Assembly (NCBI GenBank): GCA_000799755.1
Contig: JUHI01000003.1
Span: 496,001 to 560,000 of the forward strand
Source: Martinezella tropici
Lineage (GTDB): Bacteria > Pseudomonadota > Alphaproteobacteria > Rhizobiales > Rhizobiaceae
Length of the DNA stretch: 64,000 bases
Direction of reading: 5' to 3'
The notes below the pieces were generated by a model. It saw only the letters and a program-made list of their open reading frames with translations, made no database searches and was not told the origin of the DNA. Both the position numbers and the translations under genes were made by a program. Of the stretch, positions 34,676-44,039 are shown piece after piece. Every line of letters begins with the position of its first letter. The stretch's first letter is position 1.

Positions 34676-35764
34676 ATGATCGGCTGGAGATATCGCCGCC
34701 AATCCCTCACGACCCGATCTATGCTCTTCATTCCATTTCCGTTCGTCGTCACCATTTTACTTGTCGTTCTGTTTGCGACCGTCAGGACCCGCGACGATGA
34801 GGCACCGCCCAATCTTCCTTTTCAGGCGCTGATCCTTCTCAGCGCATTGCAGTCCGCGATGTCGGGGTTGCGATGGGGCTATGCCATTCAGCCTATCATG
34901 TACGTCATGCCGGTCGCGGCTGCGATGGCCCCGCCGCTTGCCTATCTCGGCGTTTCCAGGCTGGTGCGCAAAAGTTCGCTTTCTCCGATCCGGCAGATCT
35001 GCCTGCATGCGCTCCCGGCCGGGCTCATTATCGTGCTGGTCGCGGTGCGGCGCGACGCGATCGATCTCGCCATCATCCTCATCGATATCGGCTATGCCGC
35101 GGCAATTCTGCGTCTCATGCGGTCCGGCACGGACGCGCTTCGTCTCGCGCCGTTCGAAAATGCCGACACGACCTATCGGGCCATCCTCTTTGCCGCCGGC
35201 GCACTTCTTCTGTCGGCGGCGATGGATACTTTCATCTGGTTCGCCTTTGCCTGGGCCGGCGTTCAATATGCGTTGAAAATCATTACCTTCGGGAACCTCG
35301 CAGCCCTGGCCATCCTCGCCACCGCCGCCGCTGCGGCGAGCCGCAGCCATGCGCCGGCCGACAAGGTGGATGCCGTCCAGCCATTGGACACCCTTCAGGA
35401 CGCACAGACGCTTGCTGCCGTGCAAGCACTGATGAAGGACAAGCATGCCTATCGCGATGTCGATCTCAATCTCGATCGGCTCGCGCGCAAGCTTGCTATT
35501 CCCGCCCGGCAGATTTCCGCCGCCATCAACCGAGCAACCGGCAAAAACGTCTCGCAATATGTCAACGAGTACCGGATCGCGGAAGCCTGTACGCTGCTGG
35601 CGGAAACGGAAAAGCCGGTAACCGAAATCATGTTCGATGTCGGCTTTCAGACCAAATCGAACTTCAATCGCGAATTCCGGCGTATCACGGATACGACGCC
35701 GCTCGAATGGCGCGACAGGTCGCGCAGGCTCTCAAGGCCCGCAGGCAGGTCGACGGCTGACTGA
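34676..35764 (+). CDS. Membrane-anchored AraC-family regulator
   Basis: This 362-residue protein has about seven hydrophobic helices in residues 15-230 (for example IPFPFVVTILLVVLFATV and IILIDIGYAAAILRL) followed by an AraC domain: LDRLARKLAIPARQISAAINRATG and VTEIMFDVGFQTKSNFNREFRRI. A membrane sensor fused to an AraC domain is a known but uncommon type. An alternative start is the ATG at 34721. It lies just upstream of the ABC export genes (35836-40005), so it may control them in response to an envelope signal. Confidence 0.8.
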   Translation: MIGWRYRRQSLTTRSMLFIPFPFVVTILLVVLFATVRTRDDEAPPNLPFQALILLSALQSAMSGLRWGYAIQPIMYVMPVAAAMAPPLAYLGVSRLVRKSSLSPIRQICLHALPAGLIIVLVAVRRDAIDLAIILIDIGYAAAILRLMRSGTDALRLAPFENADTTYRAILFAAGALLLSAAMDTFIWFAFAWAGVQYALKIITFGNLAALAILATAAAAASRSHAPADKVDAVQPLDTLQDAQTLAAVQALMKDKHAYRDVDLNLDRLARKLAIPARQISAAINRATGKNVSQYVNEYRIAEACTLLAETEKPVTEIMFDVGFQTKSNFNREFRRITDTTPLEWRDRSRRLSRPAGRSTAD

Positions 35765-35835
35765 ATCGCGATAAAGCACGATCCGGAACATGTTTGAGGT
35801 CTCCCCGTGCCGGCCGGATGGCAATGCTCCCAGAC

Positions 35836-36963
35836 ATGAGCACCATCACCGATCACGACCACAGACTTGCCGCAACGCTCACCTCCCTCTCGCTTGAGCG
35901 ACAGCACGAAACACAGGCCCCGCCGCGCAAATCGGCGCGGCAGCCACTCCTTCCCATCATCTTGACGATGCTCGCCACCGCGGCCGCCTTGACCGCCGTT
36001 ATTTATCGGCCAAGCATACTTCAGCCGTGGGAAACGGCTGCTCGCACGATGCCTGCCTCGCGGAATGAACCGCGCACGATGGAAGCCTCACAGTCGGGTG
36101 AAGGTACCAACGCGCAGGACGCCAGGAAAAACGCGCCCCGCAGGCAGTCAATGGCGGCCGGTGAGATAACCGGTTCCGGCACGGTCGTTGCGCCACGAAC
36201 CACGACGGTCTTCTCCAAATACGAGGCCAGAATCACCGGCGTCACGGTCGAATTGGGCGATCGCGTCGCCGCGGGTGAGGTTCTGGTGACGCTCGACGAC
36301 GCCGTCACCCACATCGCCCTGGAACAGGCCAAGGCGGCGAGAGCAGCAGCCGAGCTTGCGCTTACAGCTCGCGACATTGATCTCAAGCAGGCGCGAGCCT
36401 CGCTGGATCGCCTTGAAAGCCTCGCGAGCCGCGACGCTGCCTCTAGGCAGCAGCTGGAAGAATCGAGAACGGCCTTTGCCCGCGCATCCAATGCCGTCTC
36501 GCAGGCCCGGCAGGATCTTGCGACGGCCGAACTCGGCATTCGCTCTGCCGAAGAGCCCCTGGCGGAACTGACGATCCGCGCGCCCTTCGCCGGCACGGTG
36601 ACGCAGATCAACGCCCATGTCGGCGACACGGTCCTCGCCCGTGCCGACAGCGTGCGCGAAAACCAGAGCCTGCTTGTCATAACCGATACAGCCAACCTGG
36701 TGATCGACGCCGACGTGGCGGAAACCAACATCGCATCCCTCAGACCGGGCTTGCGAGGCGAGGCCGTACTGGACGGATTTCCAAACCGCGCCTTTGCCGT
36801 CGAAGTGGTGCGGCTCGCGCCCATAGCCTCGATCGAAAAAGGCACGATCACGGTCCGCCTTGCCCTCATCGATCCGCCCGAAGGCATTCGACCAAACATG
36901 GCCGCACGCATCCGTATCCCCCTTGCCGACATGATCAGCCAGAACGGAGACAGCACGCCATGA
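35836..36963 (+). CDS. Membrane fusion (HlyD/MacA-type) adaptor protein
   Basis: This protein of about 375 residues has one N-terminal membrane helix (LLPIILTMLATAAALTAVIYRP). It then has a split lipoyl-like domain (VVAPRTTTVFSKYEARITGVTVELGDRV), a helical hairpin rich in Ala/Arg (residues about 160-235) and a beta-barrel part (LTIRAPFAGTVTQINAHVGDTV). It would bridge the inner-membrane ABC part to the periplasm or outer membrane. Start at 35836 gives MSTITDHDHRL; no strong ribosome site is visible. The stop overlaps the ATPase gene (ATGA). Confidence 0.85.
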   Translation: MSTITDHDHRLAATLTSLSLERQHETQAPPRKSARQPLLPIILTMLATAAALTAVIYRPSILQPWETAARTMPASRNEPRTMEASQSGEGTNAQDARKNAPRRQSMAAGEITGSGTVVAPRTTTVFSKYEARITGVTVELGDRVAAGEVLVTLDDAVTHIALEQAKAARAAAELALTARDIDLKQARASLDRLESLASRDAASRQQLEESRTAFARASNAVSQARQDLATAELGIRSAEEPLAELTIRAPFAGTVTQINAHVGDTVLARADSVRENQSLLVITDTANLVIDADVAETNIASLRPGLRGEAVLDGFPNRAFAVEVVRLAPIASIEKGTITVRLALIDPPEGIRPNMAARIRIPLADMISQNGDSTP

Positions 36964-37655
36964 CCCATGCCGCCCATATCGAACTCAAAGAGGTGAGAAA
37001 GGCCTACCGTATCGGCAGTGAGGCCATCTCCATCTTCTCGGATCTGGATCTCACCATTCCACAAGGCGACTTCGTCGCAATCATGGGGCCGTCAGGATCG
37101 GGGAAATCGACGCTCCTCAACATGCTGGCCGGCATCGACCGGCCGGATGCCGGCAGTCTCACCATTGGCGATCATCGCCTGGACTGGATGGGTGAGGCGG
37201 CGCTTGCCTCATGGCGAGCTCACAATGTCGGCATCGTCTTCCAATTCTACAATCTTCTGCCGATGCTGACCGCGGCCGAGAATGTCGAGCTGCCACTTCT
37301 CCTGAAGCCGCTCAGCAAGAAGGAGCGACGTGAACGGGTCGACAAGGTTCTCGATCTCGTCGGGCTTGCCGGCAGGGAAAGGCAATATCCCTCGTCCATG
37401 TCCGGTGGACAGCAGCAACGCATCGGCATCGCTCGTGCCATCGTCTCCGATCCCAGCCTGCTGCTTTGCGACGAGCCGACCGGCGATCTCGACAGGGCAT
37501 CCGCCGACGATGTGCTGCAGATGCTCACCTTCCTCAACCGCGAACTGGGAAAGACCATCGTCATGGTGACCCACGATCCACGGGCAGCAGGCTCGGCCCG
37601 CAGGACGCTTTATCTCGACAAGGGCCAGTTCATCGAAGCGGAGAAGGCAGCCTGA
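36960..37655 (+). CDS. ABC transporter ATP-binding protein (MacB/LolD type)
   Basis: This 231-residue ATPase has Walker A GPSGSGKSTLLN, the Q-loop FQFYNLLPMLTAAENVELPL typical of the LolD/MacB branch, signature MSGGQQQRIGIARA and Walker B LLLCDEPTGDLD. It serves the two FtsX-type permeases downstream and the adaptor upstream; all four genes overlap or nearly touch. Such systems move lipoproteins, peptides or macrolide-like compounds by a mechanotransmission mechanism. Cargo here is unknown. Confidence 0.9.
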   Translation: MTHAAHIELKEVRKAYRIGSEAISIFSDLDLTIPQGDFVAIMGPSGSGKSTLLNMLAGIDRPDAGSLTIGDHRLDWMGEAALASWRAHNVGIVFQFYNLLPMLTAAENVELPLLLKPLSKKERRERVDKVLDLVGLAGRERQYPSSMSGGQQQRIGIARAIVSDPSLLLCDEPTGDLDRASADDVLQMLTFLNRELGKTIVMVTHDPRAAGSARRTLYLDKGQFIEAEKAA

Positions 37656-38797
37656 TGACCTTCCTCGACCTAGCCCGAAAGAATGCCTGGCGAAAGCCGC
37701 TGCGCGCGGTTCTCCTTATCGTCTGTATCGCCGTCGCCTTTCTGATCTATGGGCTGACGGCCAGTTTCCTTGCAGGTTCGCAGGGCGCGTCGGCCGCCAG
37801 CGACAGTATTCTCGGCGTCATGAGTGCGGGCGGCCGCGGACAGGCATTGCCGATGGCCTACCGTGCTCGCCTGGAGGCCGATCCCAATATCGCGGCGGTC
37901 GGCTACATGGCGCGCCTACGCGGCTTCATGAATGTCGAAAAGAATGTCGTCCCCATCAGCGCCGGCGATCCGGCAGCGCTTATGGAAACGAGTGGCCAGG
38001 AGCTCGGCCTTACCGCCGATCTGCTTGCCGCCATTAATCAGGGTCGTGATCGGGTGCTGGTCGGACGGGCGCTGGCCGAGGCGCAAGGCTGGTCCGTCGG
38101 CCAGCACATCGCCGTCACCGCCTTCCAGATGGCAAAGCAGGACGGCAGCCGCGACTGGCGCTTCGAGGTCGCCGGAATCTTCGACGGCGAAAACGCAAGC
38201 ACGGACACCTACTTCGCCATAGCACGCTACGATTACGTCAATGCGGCGCGCGCAAGGGACAGAGATACAGTCGATGTATTCATCGTCCGGCCGCGTGAAG
38301 GCGTTTCACCGGGAGTCTTGGCAGCCCACATCGACGCACTGTTCGCCAACTCCGCAGCGCCGACCCGCACGCAATCAGAAAAGCAGTTTCTCGAAGCCTT
38401 CCTGCGCCAATATGCCGATATCGGCCTCATCGTCGATCTGGTCACGGGCGCTGCCTTCGTCACATTGCTGATGATCGTCGTCAACACCATGGTCTTTGCC
38501 GTGCGCGAGCGGACCTTTGAAATCGCCGTGCTGAAAACGCTCGGCCTCTCGCGCATGACGATCATGACCCTCGTCCTCGGCGAGACGTTGCTAATCTTCA
38601 CGATTGGCGGAACCGTCGGCCTGTCCTTGGCGAAGGCAGGAACGATACTTGCCGGCCCGTCGCTCGGGCTCGTCTTCTCACCGACCGTGCTGATCCACGC
38701 AACGGCCATTGTACTTGCCCTTGGTCTTGCGACAGGCATCCTGCCGGCGCTGAATGCCATGCGAACTCCCATTATGACAGCTTTCCGAACGAGGTGA
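37655..38797 (+). CDS. FtsX-family ABC permease, first
   Basis: This permease of about 380 residues has four predicted membrane helices: one near the N-terminus (AVLLIVCIAVAFLIYGLTASF), then a large periplasmic domain, then three near the C-terminus (AAFVTLLMIVVNTMVFAV, VLGETLLIFTIGGTVGLSLA, TAIVLALGLATGILPAL). The ATG overlaps the ATPase stop by one base (TGATG), so translation is coupled. It pairs with the next gene to form the export complex, unlike MacB, where ATPase and permease are fused. Confidence 0.85.
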   Translation: MTFLDLARKNAWRKPLRAVLLIVCIAVAFLIYGLTASFLAGSQGASAASDSILGVMSAGGRGQALPMAYRARLEADPNIAAVGYMARLRGFMNVEKNVVPISAGDPAALMETSGQELGLTADLLAAINQGRDRVLVGRALAEAQGWSVGQHIAVTAFQMAKQDGSRDWRFEVAGIFDGENASTDTYFAIARYDYVNAARARDRDTVDVFIVRPREGVSPGVLAAHIDALFANSAAPTRTQSEKQFLEAFLRQYADIGLIVDLVTGAAFVTLLMIVVNTMVFAVRERTFEIAVLKTLGLSRMTIMTLVLGETLLIFTIGGTVGLSLAKAGTILAGPSLGLVFSPTVLIHATAIVLALGLATGILPALNAMRTPIMTAFRTR

Positions 38798-38802
38798 CCG
38801 AC

Positions 38803-40005
38803 ATGTCCATCCAAATCAGGCAGATCATCGTCGCAACCAGAACCACGCTCGGCAGTATAAAGCGGCGCAAGGCTATTTCGGTCTCGATGGCACTCTCGGT
38901 ATCGCTCGTCGTCATGGTGCTTACAGGTTTCCTTGCCATGGCGGACGGTTTCGAGAAGGCCTTGAGCGGGACCGGTTCGCCGCTGGTCGCCGTCATCCTC
39001 GGAGGTGGCACGAACCGGGAAACCGGCTCGGATGTCCCCGCCGATGCGATCCGCAGCCTCAAGGCAAGCGCTGACAATATCGGTGCGCTTCGCAATGTGT
39101 CAGGAGACCTTGTCGCATCCCGCGAGCTGGTGGTCCCGGTCGATGTCTTCGGCACAGGGGACAAGACTTCCAGGACTTTGGCCCTGCGCGGCATGGACGC
39201 AAGCGGCCTCTCGATCCGGGACGGCATTACCCTCTTCGAGGGAAGGCTGTTTGCGCCCGGCGCCAGAGAAATCGTCGTCGGCGCGAGCATTGTCCGCGAC
39301 TATCCCGGCTTCGGTATCGGCGCCAAGGTGCGGTTGGGCGCTGTCGACTGGACGGTCGTCGGACATTTCGCCGCCAATGGCAGCGCGTTCGAGTCCGAAA
39401 TCTGGAGCGACATCGACGCGGTGCGTGCCGCCTTCGACCGACAGGGAGAGGTGCAAAGCCTGCGGTTGCGGCTCATCGAGCAACCTTCCCTTGCCACGTT
39501 GAACGCGAAGCTGGCGACGATGACCGGGATACCGCTGACCGCCGTATCCGAGGCCACGCTCTATGCGGCACAGGCCGGACGCACCTCCGATCTCATCCGC
39601 CTGTTCGGATGGCCGATCGCCTTGCTGATGGCGATCGGAGCAACCGCCGGCGCGCTCAATACGATGATGAGTTCGATTTCGGACAGAACGGTCGAGATCG
39701 CGACCTTGCGGGCACTGGGCTTCAGCCGCCTGTCCGCCTTTCTGGCAACCTGGCTCGAAGCAAGCTTGTTGGCTGCAGCCGGCACCGGCATCGGCGTATT
39801 GGCGTCGCGGCTCGTCTTCGACGGATGGCAAGCCAGCACCATCGGGGCCAATGATACCAGCATGGCCTTTCAGCTTACTCTGAGCTTCGATGCCATGCTG
39901 ACCGGTGGCCTGCTCGGCCTTGCAATCGGGCTTGTCGGCGGCGCGCTTCCCGCCTTGGCCGCTAGCCGGCTGCCGTTGATTGCTGCACTGAGAGCCCGTG
40001 GATAG
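38803..40005 (+). CDS. FtsX-family ABC permease, second
   Basis: This permease has 400 residues with the same four-helix layout: an N-terminal helix (ISVSMALSVSLVVMVLTGFLAMADG), a long periplasmic region and a C-terminal three-helix block (LIRLFGWPIALLMAIGATAGAL and later). I place the start at 38803 with GAGGTGA five bases upstream; a GTG nine bases earlier overlaps the stop of the previous gene. It completes a four-gene adaptor-ATPase-permease-permease operon, the heterodimeric permease form. Confidence 0.85.
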   Translation: MSIQIRQIIVATRTTLGSIKRRKAISVSMALSVSLVVMVLTGFLAMADGFEKALSGTGSPLVAVILGGGTNRETGSDVPADAIRSLKASADNIGALRNVSGDLVASRELVVPVDVFGTGDKTSRTLALRGMDASGLSIRDGITLFEGRLFAPGAREIVVGASIVRDYPGFGIGAKVRLGAVDWTVVGHFAANGSAFESEIWSDIDAVRAAFDRQGEVQSLRLRLIEQPSLATLNAKLATMTGIPLTAVSEATLYAAQAGRTSDLIRLFGWPIALLMAIGATAGALNTMMSSISDRTVEIATLRALGFSRLSAFLATWLEASLLAAAGTGIGVLASRLVFDGWQASTIGANDTSMAFQLTLSFDAMLTGGLLGLAIGLVGGALPALAASRLPLIAALRARG

Positions 40006-40163
40006 GCTGACGACCCGGCACTGCGACCGTCTCCAAACTGTCGCCTGCACTCCAGCTGCTCATGCCTTTAACCAGTTTTTAATCATCAAGTTGAAGCGCC
40101 AGCCATCCTCGGATAAAGGAGGGATATCGCCCCCTCCGTCATCCCGTGGATAGCAAATTGACA

Positions 40164-40985
40164 ATGGAAAATTTGCTTCAACTGCTGAGATTGATGGAGG
40201 AGTATACCGATCGCATCTTTCCCGTCGCAGCGCTGTTGCTCGCCGCAGAGATCTTCTTTCCGAAGTCTCGGTATAGCTACATATCGAAGCTTCGCGGCGC
40301 TATCTTCTGCGTGGCGAACATCCTGATAACCAAGGCAAGCCTGACGCTCTTCTACTGGCTTTGGGCCGGTATCGGCATCAAACCGCTGTTCGAGATCGAC
40401 CTGACGTTCCTCACGAGGTTCTCGAATGCCTGGCCACTGCACGCGCTGGGTGCCATCGCTGCTTCCTTTCTCGTTTTGCAGGTCAGCGAGTTCTTCTACT
40501 ATTGGTTTCACAGACTGCAGCATAGCAGCAGGTTCTTCTGGCGCTTCCATGCCGAGCATCATTCGCTCGAGGAAATGAGCGCCTTCAACAGCAACCACCA
40601 TTTCAGCGAAGAGATCTTCAGGATTCCCTTCCTGATCATTCCTGTCTCGCTGCTCTTCGATTTCAAGCAAGATTATGTTCCCTGGATCTGGGTGTTCTTC
40701 GTTCGCTGGCAAGGCTATTTCGAGCATAGCTCGACGCGCCTCAACCTGGGCTGGGTAAGGTATATCTTTCCCGACAATCGTTTTCACCGCATTCACCATT
40801 CGATCGAGCGACGGCACTTCAACAAGAACTTCGGCAGTGGCTCGGCGATCTGGGACATTCTCTTCGGAACCGCCTATTATCCGGGGGCGAAGGAGTGGCC
40901 CGATGTCGGTCTGCCGAATATTCGCGAACCCCGGAATTTGACCGAATTTCTCGTTCGGCCTTTCCGGCGCGGCAAGCCTGGCTAG
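40164..40985 (+). CDS. Fatty acid hydroxylase / sterol desaturase superfamily protein
   Basis: This di-iron membrane protein has about 273 residues. The histidine boxes are WFHRLQHSSRFFWRFHAEHHS, SNHHFSEE and FHRIHHSIERRHFNKNFG, as required for this superfamily. Hydrophobic helices lie in the N-terminal half (FPVAALLLAAEIFF; ALGAIAASFLVLQVSEFFYY). The ATG at 40164 is preferred over a GTG at 40146. It may hydroxylate or desaturate a lipid. It follows the ABC export operon after about 160 bases, so a link with envelope lipid processing is possible but unproven. Confidence 0.87.
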   Translation: MENLLQLLRLMEEYTDRIFPVAALLLAAEIFFPKSRYSYISKLRGAIFCVANILITKASLTLFYWLWAGIGIKPLFEIDLTFLTRFSNAWPLHALGAIAASFLVLQVSEFFYYWFHRLQHSSRFFWRFHAEHHSLEEMSAFNSNHHFSEEIFRIPFLIIPVSLLFDFKQDYVPWIWVFFVRWQGYFEHSSTRLNLGWVRYIFPDNRFHRIHHSIERRHFNKNFGSGSAIWDILFGTAYYPGAKEWPDVGLPNIREPRNLTEFLVRPFRRGKPG

Positions 40986-41269
40986 AGGGCCGATCATTCC
41001 AGCTGTCGGCTGCATTCATAGTCTCCGTCCCGGGACCAAATAAAAGCGGGGCTTCGTTAGAATTTTAGCTAAACCTAAAAGCGGTCATCAAGACCACAAC
41101 TCTACTATGGGTGTGTCTGGCCGAACCGACGTTCGGCGGCACTATGACAGTGCCAAGGCACCCTCACCCGGTTTCAGCCTCCAGACGGCTGCACTTTTGA
41201 ACAGGGAGCCCCTCGAAGGGGACGAAGTGCTCAATGCCTCTGTCAGCTTTTCTTCGCCGCCGCGCGGCG

Positions 41270-41599
41270 ATGGCAGTCCGCGTGCATGACACGCTATGCA
41301 CATTCATCGACGGGACGATCGTCGCGAGGGCGGACAACTGGCGCCCGCTCAGCAACAGCGATGACAAGCGCCGCACGCTGGGCCATACGTCATACCGGGG
41401 TGAACTGGTGCCGGTTTATGATCTGGCGGTAAGAATGGGCGACAAGCCCTCGACGAGCTGTGAGATCGCAATCGTCAAGATGGCCGGCGGCTACGTCGCA
41501 TTTCTGATCGATGAATTCATCGGCAGCACGTCGGCCGCGAGCGAGGCCATCCGCCTCTCGCAACTCGACATTTTTGGCCGCGAGCGCGTGGCTGCCTAA
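41270..41599 (+). CDS. Orphan CheW-like domain protein
   Basis: This protein of about 109 residues resembles a single CheW domain: HTSYRGELVPVYDLAVRMG corresponds to the conserved INLRGxxxPVIDL region of CheW, and IAIVKMAGGYVAFLIDEFIGS matches the following strand and the VDxV segment. The start is uncertain (41234 or 41270). No chemotaxis genes are near, so it may be a stray scaffold or a remnant. CheW family members dock receptors to CheA kinases. Confidence 0.5.
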   Translation: MAVRVHDTLCTFIDGTIVARADNWRPLSNSDDKRRTLGHTSYRGELVPVYDLAVRMGDKPSTSCEIAIVKMAGGYVAFLIDEFIGSTSAASEAIRLSQLDIFGRERVAA

Positions 41600-41663
41600 C
41601 GTCGCTCTTCCGACGCCAATGGAAAGTAGCCGATCAACCGCCCACGGCGCCCGAGCGATCCAT

Positions 41664-42368
41664 CTAGCCGGCCTTGGATAGGCCAGCGCGATCCAATATC
41701 TGCGTGATGACGCCGCCTCCCATGATGGCGGCGCGATCGCACATATGGCCGACGACGCCCGGATCATGGCTGACGAGCACGAAGGTCATCCCGTGCGCCG
41801 CCTTCAGATCGTTGAGGAGATTGAGAATTCCTGCCTGAACCGAGACATCGAGCGCCGAGGTCGGTTCGTCGAGCAGCAACAGGTTCGGGCGCAACAGCAG
41901 CGCCCGCGCGATCGCCACACGCTGGCGCTGGCCGCCGGACAGCTGATGCGGATAGCGCTGGCTCGCCGCCGCAGGCAGGCCGACCTGATCGAGAGCTGTC
42001 CGCACCTGTGCCGCGATATCCCCGGCACCTCGCAACGCCAGGGGCTCGCCGAGAATCCGCGCGATCGTGTGACGCGGATGCAGAGAGGAATAGGGGTCCT
42101 GGAACACCATCTGAATATTGTCGCGCAAGGGGCCTGAAATCTTCTTGCCCGGCTGCAGCGGATCGTTGAAGACGGAGATCGCTCCTTGCCAATGGATATT
42201 CAGCCCGGCGATGGCACGCAGAACCGTCGTCTTGCCGCAACCGGATGGCCCGATGAGACCAAAGGTTTCGCCGCGCGCCACATCGAAGCTGACACCACGC
42301 ACGGCCGTAAACGCCTTCCTCGCACCGGAAAAGGTGATGGAAAGATCGGATATCGAGAGCGCGTTCAT
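41664..42368 (-). CDS. Peptide/nickel ABC transporter ATP-binding protein (DppF/OppF-like)
   Basis: This 234-residue ATPase has Walker A GPSGCGKTTVLR, signature LSGGQRQRVAIARA and Walker B LLLLDEPTSALD. It is shorter than classical DppF (about 330 residues) and lacks the extended C-terminal region. Its ATG overlaps the stop of the DppD-like gene (ATGA). It is the last gene of a five-gene importer operon. Confidence 0.88.
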   Translation of the reverse strand: MNALSISDLSITFSGARKAFTAVRGVSFDVARGETFGLIGPSGCGKTTVLRAIAGLNIHWQGAISVFNDPLQPGKKISGPLRDNIQMVFQDPYSSLHPRHTIARILGEPLALRGAGDIAAQVRTALDQVGLPAAASQRYPHQLSGGQRQRVAIARALLLRPNLLLLDEPTSALDVSVQAGILNLLNDLKAAHGMTFVLVSHDPGVVGHMCDRAAIMGGGVITQILDRAGLSKAG

Positions 42369-43189
42369 GCTCCGGCTCCATAGACAGGCAGTCGGGTGCC
42401 ATAGGTTTCAGCCGACGGCCGCGCCGCCCACAACGCGCGCGTATAGGCGGATTGGGCGTTAGCAAGATCGGCAGACGCCAGCTCTTCGTCGATCCGGCCG
42501 CCGCGCATGACGATCACGCGATCGGCAAATTGCGACACCTGCTGCAGATCGTGGCTGATCAGCAGCAGGCCCATGCCGAACTCCTCGGTCAGCGAGCGCA
42601 ACAACGTCAAAATCTGGTTCTGAAGCTCACGGTCGAGCGCGGAGGTCGGCTCGTCGGCAATCAGCAGCTTCGGCCGGTTGATCAGCATCGCCGCGATCAT
42701 CACGCGCTGCCCCATGCCACCAGACAATGCTGCCGGATAGCTCGAATAGATCCGCTTCGGATCGGGAAGGCCGACCGTATGAAGCATGTCGAGCGCCCGC
42801 TCGCGCCGCTCCGCCGCCGAAAGACGCGTGTGGAGCACCAAGGTCTCCTCGACCTGCCGTCCGACCTTATGCGCGGGATTGAGCGAATATTTCGGGTCCT
42901 GAAGGACGAGGCCGATCCCCTTGCCACGCAGAGCATTCCAGCCGGAAGGCGCCAAGGAGAGCAGATCCTGTCCCTCGAAAGACAGCCGCGTGGCTCGAAC
43001 CTCGGCGTGGCGCGGCAGCAGCCCCATGATCGCTCGTCCCGTCATCGATTTTCCGAAGCCGGATTCACCGACGAGCGCGACAATCTCGCGACCGACCGAA
43101 AACCCGATGCCGTCGACGACGGGCACTATGCCAGCATCGGTGGGAAAGGAAACCGATAGATCCTGAACGGAAAGCAACGGTTCAGCCAT
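42365..43189 (-). CDS. Peptide/nickel ABC transporter ATP-binding protein (DppD/OppD-like)
   Basis: This ATPase has 274 residues with Walker A VGESGFGKSMTGRAIM, Q-loop LVLQDPKYSLNPAHKVGRQV, signature LSGGMGQRVMIAAML and Walker B LLIADEPTSALD. The start at 43189 (MAEPLLSVQDLSVSFP) overlaps the permease stop by 8 bases and is the only credible one. It pairs with the DppF-like ATPase to drive the importer. Confidence 0.88.
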   Translation of the reverse strand: MAEPLLSVQDLSVSFPTDAGIVPVVDGIGFSVGREIVALVGESGFGKSMTGRAIMGLLPRHAEVRATRLSFEGQDLLSLAPSGWNALRGKGIGLVLQDPKYSLNPAHKVGRQVEETLVLHTRLSAAERRERALDMLHTVGLPDPKRIYSSYPAALSGGMGQRVMIAAMLINRPKLLIADEPTSALDRELQNQILTLLRSLTEEFGMGLLLISHDLQQVSQFADRVIVMRGGRIDEELASADLANAQSAYTRALWAARPSAETYGTRLPVYGAGA

Positions 43190-44039
43190 GACGCGGGTCC
43201 AGTATATCGCGCAAGCCGTCCGCCAGGAGGTTGAAGGCAAGCGAGGTGACGAGAATGGCAAGACCGGGCACGGCCGCCACCCACCATTGGTCGAAGATGA
43301 CCTGTGTGCCTTCCGAAACCATCGCCCCCCATTCGGCGGTCGGCGGACGAACGCCAAGGCCGAGGAAGCCAAGCCCTGCGGCCGCCAGGATGATGCCGGA
43401 GAGATCGAGAGCCAGCCTTATGATTGCCGATGGCAATACCAGGGGGAGCACATGCCCGTAAAGCAGCCGGATACCCCTGATGCCGACCATTTCGGCGGCG
43501 GCCAGATAGTCGCTCCGGCGAAGCGCTGCTGTTTCCACGCGCGCCTGCCGCGCATAGGCAGGCCAGCTCGTGAGAGACAGCGCCAGCGCACCATTGACCA
43601 GTCCCGGCCCCATGATCGCGACGAAGGCGAAGGCAAGCAAAAGCCGCGGAAAGGACATGACCACGTCGGTAATGCGCATCAGGATGCGCTCGACGATGCC
43701 GCCGAAGAAACCGGCGAGAATGCCGACGACGATACCGAGCGGCGCCATGAGGAGAACAACGAACAGCAACAACAGCAGGGTCGGGCGGGCGCCGTAGATC
43801 ATGCGGGACAGAAGATCGCGCCCAAACCCGTCGGTACCGAGCCAGTGAGCCGCACTCGGCGGCATCAGCCGATTGGCTGTCTCCTGCAGATTGGGATCAT
43901 AGGGCGCGATCCACGGCGCGAGCAGCGCCACGGCAAGAATGAAGAGGACAATGATGCCGCCGGCGGCTGCAGAGGGAGAACGCAGGAGACGTCGCAGGAA
44001 CGACGGCCCGTCGAGCGGATGCTGGACAATCGTACTCAC
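43182..44039 (-). CDS. Peptide/nickel ABC transporter permease (DppC-like)
   Basis: This 285-residue inner-membrane permease has a DppC-type N-terminus (FLRRLLRSPSAAAGGIIVLFILAVALLAPWIAPYDP) and the EAA-type ATPase loop (VGIRGIRLLYGHVLPLVLPSAII). The motif LGTDGFGRDLLSRMIYG is typical of DppC/OppC. The ATG overlaps the DppB stop (ATGA) and its own stop overlaps the DppD-like gene by 8 bases. Confidence 0.9.
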   Translation of the reverse strand: MSTIVQHPLDGPSFLRRLLRSPSAAAGGIIVLFILAVALLAPWIAPYDPNLQETANRLMPPSAAHWLGTDGFGRDLLSRMIYGARPTLLLLLFVVLLMAPLGIVVGILAGFFGGIVERILMRITDVVMSFPRLLLAFAFVAIMGPGLVNGALALSLTSWPAYARQARVETAALRRSDYLAAAEMVGIRGIRLLYGHVLPLVLPSAIIRLALDLSGIILAAAGLGFLGLGVRPPTAEWGAMVSEGTQVIFDQWWVAAVPGLAILVTSLAFNLLADGLRDILDPRHG

